From contig JAHLFG010000070.1 in the NCBI GenBank assembly GCA_018883895.1, forward strand, positions 1 through 53,424: a stretch of 53,424 nt of DNA, written 5' to 3'. The notes under the pieces were generated by a model. It searched no databases, had not been told where the DNA came from, and saw nothing but the letters and a program-made list of their open reading frames with translations. Positions 8,421 through 16,082 of this stretch are shown piece by piece. Numbering within the stretch: the stretch's first letter is position 1; each line of letters starts with the position of its first letter. This DNA is from Candidatus Anaerobiospirillum merdipullorum (GTDB lineage: Bacteria; Pseudomonadota; Gammaproteobacteria; Enterobacterales; Succinivibrionaceae). Both the position numbers and the translations under genes were made by a program.

Positions 8421-9710
8421 ATGGGCATGCACATCGTCCTTCCGCTGCCGCATAGCAATCAGCCCGTCAGCGCAGAGTTAATGCTCGATAAATTGGGGCG
8501 CATCTTTAACAATACCTCCACCTCCTACAAATTTTGGTGGTTTGCCGCCCTCTTGCACTTACATGCCGCGGCCATGCACACCCATCGCCGGCAAAGTATC
8601 CTCCTGCCGGCAAGTGCCGTCCTTAAGCCCCCTAAAGCTCTCAGTATTGATGCGCAAAAAGCGCAAATTTTGCAACTGTGTGCCTATCATCCGCTGCCTG
8701 CGATCCCCTTTTGGCGTTTGGCTGCTCTGATGGCAGCCAAAGCCTGGTATCCCCAACGCTTTTTTCATTTGCGCTTTGGCCTTGCCGATCAAATTCCGGC
8801 CATCCTGGATGAACTGGAGCAATTACTAAACACAAAGGCCCCACAGCTTGCCTTGAAGGAGCAAGATAATGAGGAGAAAATTTATCTTAAGCTCTGTCAG
8901 GGAGCACAGTGCGTGCCGGAGATTAAAAAGTGCCTCTTGAGCTTAACGCGCCATGTGCCCTACCGCCTGCTCTCGCCCTGGATAAGCTACAAAAGTGACG
9001 GGCAAGTCATTGCCCAAAGTAAGCTTGAGCCCCATGCGCTCTATCAAATTGAAATTGATGCTCAGCAAGAGCGCGCCATTGCCATCCATCCTTTATGGCA
9101 GGATTACTTAGTCGAGCATTACGCCATCTTGCAGGATTTTACCGACTTTGCCTTGGTCGAATATTTAGAGCGGCGCAATCCCAATATCCCCAATATTGCC
9201 CATAAGCTGCGCAAGATAGAAGAGCGTGCGCCCTTAAACTATGCCCATACTTACTTTGACGCCTTTTTGCACCGCAAGCCTGGGCAAACGAGCATCTATA
9301 CCGGCAAGCCTCTCCCGCCCAATTATGCGCTCGATCACTTCATTCCCTGGTCCTTTGTGGCACACAATGAGCTGTGGAATTTAGCGCCCATTGAGCAGAG
9401 TAGCAATAGCAGTAAATCCAATAAATTGCCGGATTTGGACTGTTATCTGCCTAAACTTGCGCAAGTGCAATATGAGGCCCTTAAGACCAATGAGGCGCAA
9501 CTTATGCAGGCACAAAGCGGCGACTTTGCCAAAGCCCGCGAGAGCTTGTGTAACGGTTTTGGGGAGCGCATTGAGAATTTGGAGAAATTAAGCTTAAGCG
9601 AATTTGGCAAACGCCTGCATCAGCTGATTTATCCGCTTTATCTGCAGGCGCAAAGCTTAAACTTTGAGCTGTGGCAGCCTGCAGAAAATCTGCAGGCTAC
9701 GGGCTCTTAA
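8421..9710 (+). CDS. HNH endonuclease-domain protein
   Basis: A 429-residue protein with a C-terminal HNH nuclease motif: D305-H306 in LDHFIPWSFVAH, N320 in ELWNLAP, and SNSSKSNKLP at about 326-335. The preceding YTGKPLPPN (about 293-301) sits where HNH proteins often have a CxxC zinc ligand pair, but the cysteines are absent. The N-terminal 270 residues are not recognised and may be a recognition or partner-binding region. A GTG at 8400 would make it overlap the GH84 gene by 13 bases. I prefer the ATG at 8421 because AGGGA lies just upstream. Co-directional and 8 bases from the GH84-like gene. It could be a restriction-type nuclease for unusual DNA. That function is inference. Confidence 0.82.
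   Translation: MGMHIVLPLPHSNQPVSAELMLDKLGRIFNNTSTSYKFWWFAALLHLHAAAMHTHRRQSILLPASAVLKPPKALSIDAQKAQILQLCAYHPLPAIPFWRLAALMAAKAWYPQRFFHLRFGLADQIPAILDELEQLLNTKAPQLALKEQDNEEKIYLKLCQGAQCVPEIKKCLLSLTRHVPYRLLSPWISYKSDGQVIAQSKLEPHALYQIEIDAQQERAIAIHPLWQDYLVEHYAILQDFTDFALVEYLERRNPNIPNIAHKLRKIEERAPLNYAHTYFDAFLHRKPGQTSIYTGKPLPPNYALDHFIPWSFVAHNELWNLAPIEQSSNSSKSNKLPDLDCYLPKLAQVQYEALKTNEAQLMQAQSGDFAKARESLCNGFGERIENLEKLSLSEFGKRLHQLIYPLYLQAQSLNFELWQPAENLQATGS
9676..9698. repeat. Inverted repeat at the HNH/ilvH convergence
   Basis: A perfect 9-bp inverted repeat, AGCCTGCAG / CTGCAGGCT (76-84 and 90-98 of the 9600s), with loop AAAAT lies in the last codons of the HNH gene, just before the convergent ilvH stop. 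No T-run follows on either strand, so terminator function is uncertain. Confidence 0.5.
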
Positions 9711-10207
9711 GAGTGCATATAGTGATTGCCCTTGGCAATGCCCAAGACGCCCGAGCGCACGGTCTCGAGCACATCGGTGCACTTATTTAAGGTGGCAATA
9801 AAGTTATCCACCTCGGCAGAAGAGCCCACATACTCTAAAGTATAGAGCTCTGGCGTGACATCGATGATGCGCGCCTTAAAAATATCGCACAGTGAGCGAA
9901 TTTCTTCACGCAACTGCCGATTGGGCGTAGGCATCTTCATTAACACGAGCTCACGCTCCAAGCCCACATTATGCTCATCATAGTCGCTGACGCGCAGCAC
10001 ATCGACTAGCTTATGTAATTGCTTGGTGATCTGCTCGGCCTCATCCGGATCACCCAAGGTTAAGATGGTGCAACGCGAGAGCGTCGGATCTTCAGTCGGC
10101 GCCACGGTCAGACTTTCGATATTGTAGCCACGCTGGGAAAACAGACCAACCACGCGCGACAGAGCACCTGCTTCATTTTCGATTAAGATAGATACCACGT
10201 GTCTCAT
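9707..10207 (-). CDS. ilvH: Acetohydroxyacid synthase small (regulatory) subunit, copy 1
   Basis: A 166-residue regulatory subunit of acetohydroxyacid synthase, which commits pyruvate to valine, leucine and isoleucine synthesis. The N-terminal ACT domain is clear (MRHVVSILIENEAGALSRVV, then GLFSQRGYNIESLTV at about 23-37). It normally binds valine for feedback inhibition. The C-terminal ACT-like domain contains SLCDIFKARIIDVTPE. It starts three bases after the large-subunit stop. Its stop overlaps that of the convergent HNH gene. Type is IlvH/IlvN of the long (about 165) class rather than the short IlvM. Confidence 0.96.
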   Translation of the reverse strand: MRHVVSILIENEAGALSRVVGLFSQRGYNIESLTVAPTEDPTLSRCTILTLGDPDEAEQITKQLHKLVDVLRVSDYDEHNVGLERELVLMKMPTPNRQLREEIRSLCDIFKARIIDVTPELYTLEYVGSSAEVDNFIATLNKCTDVLETVRSGVLGIAKGNHYMHS

Positions 10208-10210
10208 CGC

Positions 10211-11935
10211 TTAGTCCTCCTTGCTCTCGGCTAAAATCATATCCTCCATCGAGCCGCCGGTACGCTGCATCGGGAAGACCTTACTGTCAGTATCAGTAAT
10301 GACATCGACAATCACCAGATCATCCTTCATTGCCAGCACCTTATCGATGACCGCGCGCAATTCCTTGGGGTCAGAGACCTTAAAGGCCTTGTGATCATAG
10401 GCATCGGCCAGCTTGATGAAGTCTGGATTGTAGTCAAGATTGGTCTGCGAGTAGCGTTGATGGTAAAAGAGCGACTGCCACTGCCGCACCATACCTAAGG
10501 TATGGTTATCAAGGATGAAGATCTTCACCGGCAGATGGTATTGCTTGCAGGTACCCAACTCTTGCAGATTCATCTGGAAGGAGCCATCACCGGTAAAGCA
10601 AATCACCTGCGCATCAGGATAGGCGACCTTAACGCCGGCAGCTGCCGGGAAGCCAAAGCCCATGGTGCCCAAACCACCGGAGGTAATAAAATGCCGCGGG
10701 TGGACAAACTTAAATAATTGCGCCACGAACATCTGATGCTGACCGACGTCGGTAGTGATATAGGTATCATCGCCCCGCTCGGCCACGGCGGCACAGACCT
10801 CTTCAATCACCTGTTGCGGCTTAATTACGGTGTCAGACTTCTCGTAGGCCAGGCAATTGCGCGCGCGCCACTTGTCAATCTGCTCCCACCAAGCATCTAA
10901 CTCCGGATTGGCCTGTAACTCCTGCTCTTCAATGCTCTGCAGCATCTGCCCCAAGACGGTATTGCAATCACCGACAATGGGGATATCAGCATGCACACAC
11001 TTGGAGATAGAAGCGGGATCTACGTCCACATGAATAATCTTGGCGTTGGGGCAGAACTTGCGGGCATTATTGGTCACGCGATCATCAAAGCGCACCGCGA
11101 TGGCCACCACCAAGTCTGAATTGTGCATCGCCTCATTGGCCTCATAGGTACCATGCATACCCACCATGCCCAAATTGTGACGATCGGTAGAAGGCAGTGC
11201 CGAAATGCCCATCAAAGTCTGCGTTGCCGGCAGATTCATCTTATTGACAAGCTTAGCTAAATTCTCAGAGGCATTACCCTGTACCACACCACCACCGAAG
11301 ATTAAGACCGGACGCTTGGCCTCAGCAATCATCTTCACCGCGCGGCGCACCTGTCCCTTATGACCATAGACGGTCGGATTGTAGGAGCGCAGATTAATCG
11401 GCGTGCTCATATCATAGGGCACTTTGATATTGGGATTTTGGGCGTTTTTCGGGATATCCACCACCACCGGACCCTTACGGCCGGTCGAGGCGATATAGAA
11501 GGCCTTGCGGATATTGATGGCGATATCTTCCGCCTTTTTGCACATAAAGCTGTGCTTGACCACCGGGCGGGTAATACCCACGGTATCTACTTCCTGGAAG
11601 GCATCCGAGCCAATTAAGGAGGTGGCCACTTGACCGGTAATTACCACCAAGGGGATGGAGTCACCATAGGCCGTGGCAATAGCAGTTACGGTATTGGTCG
11701 CACCCGGGCCTGAGGTTACGATGGCGCAACCTACTTTACCGGTGGCACGGGCATAACCGTCTGCCATGTGAACCGCACCTTGTTCGTGGCGGGCTAAGAT
11801 ATGGGTAATTTTATCGGAGTTTAGAAGCTCGTCGTAGATGTCGATTACCGCAGCGCCGGGATACCCGAACATCTGTTCCACACCTAAGTCTTCGAGCGCG
11901 CGCACGACAATTTGTGCGCCATTGAGCATTTCCAT
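10211..11935 (-). CDS. ilvI: Acetohydroxyacid synthase large (catalytic) subunit, copy 1
   Basis: A 574-residue ThDP- and FAD-dependent catalytic subunit, the same length as E. coli IlvI and starting like it (MEMLNGAQIVVRALEDLGV). The ThDP-activating glutamate lies in ILARHEQGAVHMADG (about 47-61). The flavin/central domain follows, then the C-terminal ThDP motif FTGDGSFQMN at about 453-462. Differs from the copy at 13832-15538 in small ways, for example GYPGAAVIDIYDE against GYPGGAVLDIFDA. It forms an operon with the downstream small subunit. A TATAAT box in the leader (12080-12075 on the minus strand) sits about 140 bases upstream. Could be called ilvB by other annotators. Confidence 0.96.
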   Translation of the reverse strand: MEMLNGAQIVVRALEDLGVEQMFGYPGAAVIDIYDELLNSDKITHILARHEQGAVHMADGYARATGKVGCAIVTSGPGATNTVTAIATAYGDSIPLVVITGQVATSLIGSDAFQEVDTVGITRPVVKHSFMCKKAEDIAINIRKAFYIASTGRKGPVVVDIPKNAQNPNIKVPYDMSTPINLRSYNPTVYGHKGQVRRAVKMIAEAKRPVLIFGGGVVQGNASENLAKLVNKMNLPATQTLMGISALPSTDRHNLGMVGMHGTYEANEAMHNSDLVVAIAVRFDDRVTNNARKFCPNAKIIHVDVDPASISKCVHADIPIVGDCNTVLGQMLQSIEEQELQANPELDAWWEQIDKWRARNCLAYEKSDTVIKPQQVIEEVCAAVAERGDDTYITTDVGQHQMFVAQLFKFVHPRHFITSGGLGTMGFGFPAAAGVKVAYPDAQVICFTGDGSFQMNLQELGTCKQYHLPVKIFILDNHTLGMVRQWQSLFYHQRYSQTNLDYNPDFIKLADAYDHKAFKVSDPKELRAVIDKVLAMKDDLVIVDVITDTDSKVFPMQRTGGSMEDMILAESKED

Positions 11936-12163
11936 GTTGTCACCTTTCTATCTCAATGCAGTGTTTGCGGCCAACGTCAAACCTACCGTCGGTGTCAGCG
12001 CAGCTTGTGGCCACATTACCACCGCAGAGTTTTGAGGCAAAATTCCGCCTGCATTTTCATCAATACGTTTGGGCATTATAGCGCGCAGAGCGAAAGGTGA
12101 CTTAGTTGACCCAAAAAGAGACAAATCTGCGCACTAAAAACAAGCAAAGAACAGATAAATGCA

Positions 12164-13210
12164 CTATTTTTGGGTTTGAGTGCTAGCGGTCTGTACCTTA
12201 AAGGGTGCCAACACATCCTTTCTATCTTCATAGTACGGACATAAGACCGCCTTACCATGATAAAGACGCTCAATTAAGTCCTGCGCACTATGCTCTTGCC
12301 GGAAAGCCGCCTCCAAAGGATAGAGCGGCAGTACCTGAAAGATATTGACGCGATAGCCATCTGGCAAAAGGTAGCTTTGCGCCGTGCGCGGATAATCGCC
12401 TAAGGCGGTGAGCATTAACGCACTAAAACGGACAAAAGGCACCAAGGGGCCGCCATTGTCCATGGTATAACCAAAGCCGACAAATTGGGGACTTAATCTA
12501 ATCTGCGCGGTCAAATCTAGTAACCACTTGAAAGGATAGTAATACTGCAACTCATTTCTATCCACCGGCCAGGCCTTAGGTAAGGCCAGCGCCAACTCCA
12601 GGCAAGCGTTTTCCTGAGGATCAGCCCCTGCTGGCACCGTTTGCCGCAAGGCCGACAGTCCCTTAGTGACCACCAAATAGTAATCATGACCCTCTTGCGG
12701 GGCAAAGACTATCAAGTCGACTTTATCGCCCTTGAGGACTGCATGCACCGTGCCAAAATGGGCGGCGGCATGGGCGTCAAAGGCCGCCTTTTCCACTGCA
12801 TTTAAAGGGCGCACCGCGGCGGCCTTACGGATGAGATTTAACTGTCTTTCAATGCGCGTTAAAAGCGTCGATTGGGTCAAAGGCACAAAGCGCAGCGCGC
12901 GTTGCAAACGGATCTCGGCATCTTGGAGCAAGTTTTCTTTAATTAAGGTCAGCGCCTTTAAATACAGATATTGCGCGTCATTGCCCCCTTCATCTTCAAA
13001 GGTATTGAGCACATCCTCAGCCCGGCGCAGACAAAAATCATCTTGCGTTACATTGTGCAAATTTAAATAGGCGCGCACCAGGCTTAAGGCTAACTCTAAA
13101 TCTAAGCTTGGCTGCCTTTCAAGGATATCGACAATTTGCTGATACTCATCGTGGTCAAACAGATCTGTCAATTGCCGGCATAATGCGCTTTTGGCCGTGC
13201 TATCTAACAT
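12164..13210 (-). CDS. TPR repeat protein with SUFU domain
   Basis: A 348-residue cytoplasmic protein. Residues about 1-125 are helical, with repeated 34-residue-like units resembling TPRs (for example ALSLVRAYLNL and AQYLYLKALTLIKENLLQDAEIRLQRAL). Residues about 150-335 resemble the bacterial SUFU (suppressor of fused) family. This is seen in VTKGLSALRQTVPAGADP, LELALALPKAWP, YYPFKWLLDLTAQI and DGYRVNIFQVLPLYPLEAAF. Bacterial SUFU proteins often occur as immunity or binding proteins in toxin systems, but no toxin gene is visible here. The gene stands between two acetohydroxyacid synthase operons with its own AGGAAGG site and a terminator in front of it. Function unknown. Confidence 0.8.
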   Translation of the reverse strand: MLDSTAKSALCRQLTDLFDHDEYQQIVDILERQPSLDLELALSLVRAYLNLHNVTQDDFCLRRAEDVLNTFEDEGGNDAQYLYLKALTLIKENLLQDAEIRLQRALRFVPLTQSTLLTRIERQLNLIRKAAAVRPLNAVEKAAFDAHAAAHFGTVHAVLKGDKVDLIVFAPQEGHDYYLVVTKGLSALRQTVPAGADPQENACLELALALPKAWPVDRNELQYYYPFKWLLDLTAQIRLSPQFVGFGYTMDNGGPLVPFVRFSALMLTALGDYPRTAQSYLLPDGYRVNIFQVLPLYPLEAAFRQEHSAQDLIERLYHGKAVLCPYYEDRKDVLAPFKVQTASTQTQK

Positions 13211-13239
13211 CGTCGCCTTCCTTAGCTATCTTATATAAA

Positions 13240-13276
13240 CTAAAGCTCCAAGGTTACCTATAGCAACCTTAGAGCT
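13240..13276 (-). terminator. Hairpin after the second ilvIH operon
   Basis: An imperfect 12-bp stem, AGCTC-c-AAGGTT (13244-13255) against AACCTT-a-GAGCT (13265-13276), with a 9-base loop. On the minus strand it is followed by TTTAGTTTATAT, a weak T tract. It lies 39 bases after the small-subunit stop. Confidence 0.6.
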
Positions 13277-13314
13277 CCTATAATCCTTAAATGTACTTTA
13301 AGGCTTAACTTTCC

Positions 13315-13818
13315 TTATAAATGCAGTGCATGCTCACCGCGGGCAATACCGCACACGCCGGAGCGTACGGTTTCAATCACATCCGCCTCTTGGCGCACTA
13401 CATCTAAAAAGCGCAAAATCTCAGCGGAGGTATTGACGTACTGCAAGACATAAAGCTCCGGGGTAACATCGACAATTTGCGCGTTGAAGATATCGCACAG
13501 GCTATTTAACTCATCGCGCACCGCCCGGCTCATCGCTTGCACTTTGACAAACAAGACTTCACGCTCCACCGCACCTTCGGGGTTCTCATCTAAAATCGAG
13601 ACCTTGATGACATTGATGAGCTTATGAATTTGCTTGGTAATGTGCTCAATTTCCACCCCTTCCGATTCCGTCACGATAGTGATGCGCGAAATGGAAGGAT
13701 CTTCGGTCGGACCTGCTGAAATGGTTTCAATATTATAGCCACGCTGCGAGAACAATCCCACTACACGAGAGAGCGCACCGTTCTGATTTTCAAGCAGAAT
13801 TGACACAATATGACGCAT
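13315..13818 (-). CDS. ilvH: Acetohydroxyacid synthase small (regulatory) subunit, copy 2
   Basis: A 167-residue second regulatory subunit, plainly homologous end to end with copy 1 (MRHIVSILLENQNGALSRVVGLFSQRGYNIETISAGPTEDPS) but diverged in the middle and C-terminal part. The N-terminal ACT fold and the SLCDIFNAQIVDVTPE segment are kept, so valine feedback is likely. It begins 13 bases after the paired large subunit with a good AGGAGAG site and ends before a terminator hairpin. Confidence 0.96.
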   Translation of the reverse strand: MRHIVSILLENQNGALSRVVGLFSQRGYNIETISAGPTEDPSISRITIVTESEGVEIEHITKQIHKLINVIKVSILDENPEGAVEREVLFVKVQAMSRAVRDELNSLCDIFNAQIVDVTPELYVLQYVNTSAEILRFLDVVRQEADVIETVRSGVCGIARGEHALHL

Positions 13819-13831
13819 TTTTCACTCTCCT

Positions 13832-15538
13832 CTAGTTGGCCAAAAACATATCGCCCATCGAGCCGCCAAATTGCTGCATCGGTAAGACCTTTTCATTGGT
13901 ATCGCACAAGACATCGACGATCACCAGCTTATCTTGCATGGCAAGGGCCTTGGCCACCGCCTCTTTTAACTGCGCGGGCTTTTCTACAAAGATGCCTTCA
14001 TGGCCATAGGCACGGGCCACGGCGACGAAATCGGGGTTGTAATTTAAGTTAGTCGAGCTAATGCGCCCACCGTAGAACATCTTCTGCCACTGCCGCACCA
14101 TACCTAAGGTGTGATTGTCCAAAATAAAGATCTTCACCGGGATATTAAACTCCAGGCACGTGGACAATTCCTGAATATTCATTTGGAAGGAGCCATCACC
14201 GGTAATCAGGCACACACATTCATTGGGGCAAGCCACCTTCGCGCCAATCGCTGCCGGGAAACCATAACCCATGGTACCCAAACCACCGGAGGTTAAAAGC
14301 TTGCGCGGCTTGGCAAAAGGATAGTAGAGCGCGGTAAACATCTGATGCTGCCCCACGTCAGTGGCCACCACCGCATTGCCCCCGGTGGCCTCATAGATGG
14401 CCTCAATCACCTGCTGGGGCTTAATTAATTCGTCATTGGTCTTGTAGTTAAGGCAATGAATGCCACGCCAGGCTTCAATTTGCTGCCACCACTCGTCTAA
14501 GGCGGCACTATTGCACTCTAACTTGAGCTCCTCAATGGCATCAAAGAATTGCCCCAAGACCGCATCGGCATCACCGACGATCGGCAGATCAGCCATCACC
14601 GTCTTGGAAATGGAAGCCGGATCAACGTCGATATGAATAATCTTAGCGGTCGGACAGAACTTGGAGACGGTATTGGTAATGCGATCATCAAAACGCACGC
14701 CCACAGCAAAGACCAAATCGCTCTTATCCATTGCCTCATTGGCCTCATAGGTGCCATGCATACCGAGCATGCCAAGGAAATGGCGATCCGTGCCCGGGAA
14801 AGCACCCAAGCCCATTAAGGTCGAGGTAATCGGCAGATTAAACTTTTCTACTAAGGCGCGCACCTTGTCAGAGGCATTGCCCAAAACCACACCACCGCCA
14901 ATTAACATCACCGGGCGCTTAGCCTCGGCCAATAATTTAGCCGCACGCTTGACCTGCCCACGATGGCCTAAACGAGTCGGGTTGTAGGAGCGCATCTTCA
15001 CTTCCTGCATCGGCGGGTACTCAAAGAGTTTTTTGGGGTTGACGCAATCCTTAGGGACATCCACCACCACCGGGCCCGGGCGGCCGGAGGAGGCTAAATA
15101 AAAGGCCTCACGGATATACTTGGGAATATCTAAAGCGCTTTGGCACAGATAGGAGTGCTTGACAATCGGACGGGTAATACCGACGGTATCCACCTCCTGG
15201 AAGGCGTCCGAGCCAATAAGCGGCGTACCGACCTGACCTGTGATCACTACCATCGGAATGGAATCCATATAGGCAGTGGCAATGGCGGTTACAGTATTGG
15301 TCGCACCCGGACCTGAGGTTACCAGGCAGCAACCGACCTTACCCGAGACGCGAGCATAACCGTCAGCCATATGGGCCGCACCCTGTTCATGCCGGCAAAT
15401 AATGCGCTCAATTTGCTTGGACTCTAGAAGAGCGTCAAAAATATCAAGTACTGCGCCACCCGGATAACCAAATAAATGTTTAACTCCCAAATCTTCCAAG
15501 CTGCGCACCAACATTTGAGCGCCCGACATCATGGTCAT
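13832..15538 (-). CDS. ilvI: Acetohydroxyacid synthase large (catalytic) subunit, copy 2
   Basis: A 568-residue catalytic subunit with the same architecture as copy 1. The ThDP glutamate is in IICRHEQGAAHMADG and the ThDP/Mg motif ITGDGSFQMN lies near residue 450. The segment LMGLGAFPGTDRHFLGMLGMHGTYEANEAM is strongly IlvI-like. Only 41 bases separate it from the upstream methyltransferase gene, so it may be read from the ydiJ-like operon, from a promoter inside that gene, or both. Having two complete isozymes next to each other implies different feedback or expression, as with E. coli AHAS I and III, but which role each plays cannot be read from the sequence. Confidence 0.96.
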   Translation of the reverse strand: MTMMSGAQMLVRSLEDLGVKHLFGYPGGAVLDIFDALLESKQIERIICRHEQGAAHMADGYARVSGKVGCCLVTSGPGATNTVTAIATAYMDSIPMVVITGQVGTPLIGSDAFQEVDTVGITRPIVKHSYLCQSALDIPKYIREAFYLASSGRPGPVVVDVPKDCVNPKKLFEYPPMQEVKMRSYNPTRLGHRGQVKRAAKLLAEAKRPVMLIGGGVVLGNASDKVRALVEKFNLPITSTLMGLGAFPGTDRHFLGMLGMHGTYEANEAMDKSDLVFAVGVRFDDRITNTVSKFCPTAKIIHIDVDPASISKTVMADLPIVGDADAVLGQFFDAIEELKLECNSAALDEWWQQIEAWRGIHCLNYKTNDELIKPQQVIEAIYEATGGNAVVATDVGQHQMFTALYYPFAKPRKLLTSGGLGTMGYGFPAAIGAKVACPNECVCLITGDGSFQMNIQELSTCLEFNIPVKIFILDNHTLGMVRQWQKMFYGGRISSTNLNYNPDFVAVARAYGHEGIFVEKPAQLKEAVAKALAMQDKLVIVDVLCDTNEKVLPMQQFGGSMGDMFLAN

Positions 15539-15579
15539 TACTCACTCCTTGTATTCGTAATTACTAAACCTTGCATCAT

Positions 15580-16077
15580 CTACTTTATACGTGGCAAAAA
15601 GCGCGGCGTACGCTGCGCCCATTGAGCGTATTCTTGCGGAAAATCTCGCTGTAGGCGTGGCTCATCCACAAAACGTGCTAGCCCATAGGCAAAAGCTAGC
15701 ATGCCAAGCGGGACTATCAGCGTCCACAGAGAGTTCATCATACAGCATAAACCTAACTGATAAAGCATTATACCCAGGTGCATCGGGTTGCGGCACATTG
15801 CATAGGGGCCGGAGATCACTAAATGCTCGGTTTCCTTCATCAGTTTAATCGGTCCTAATACCGCCGCCCCGCCCCGGCCGCGGCGCATGAGCTCAACATT
15901 GGCCCAGACACATAGCACTAAGCCCAAGAGCGCACACAAAATTCCCACCACCTGCGCTAGCACCGTAGGTAAAAAGCTTTGTGGCCACAGCGCATCAATG
16001 ATGAGCATTAAAACCGGGGAGCCGACAAAAAATACCGCGCCCCCGAGGGCCAAAAAGAGATAATCGCGCGTATGCAT
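15580..16077 (-). CDS. ICMT/PEMT-type integral membrane methyltransferase
   Basis: A 165-residue membrane protein with about four hydrophobic segments (residues 8-28, 38-60, 103-120 and 120-135). The C-terminal motif region VISGPYAMCRNPMHLGIM (about 90-107) and a final DEPRLQRDFPQEYAQWAQRTPRFLP are the signature of the isoprenylcysteine carboxyl methyltransferase / phospholipid methyltransferase superfamily, which uses SAM at the membrane. The bacterial substrate is unknown. It starts 5 bases after the stop of the YdiJ-like oxidase, so the two are co-transcribed. Confidence 0.85.
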   Translation of the reverse strand: MHTRDYLFLALGGAVFFVGSPVLMLIIDALWPQSFLPTVLAQVVGILCALLGLVLCVWANVELMRRGRGGAAVLGPIKLMKETEHLVISGPYAMCRNPMHLGIMLYQLGLCCMMNSLWTLIVPLGMLAFAYGLARFVDEPRLQRDFPQEYAQWAQRTPRFLPRIK

Positions 16078-16082
16078 CTGCT

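Noticed and set aside
11940..12020. Possible leader peptide and attenuator for ilvI copy 1
   Set aside because: A minus-strand reading frame of about 22 codons exists, but it is only modestly rich in Leu and Val. No convincing alternate hairpins with a T-run were seen.
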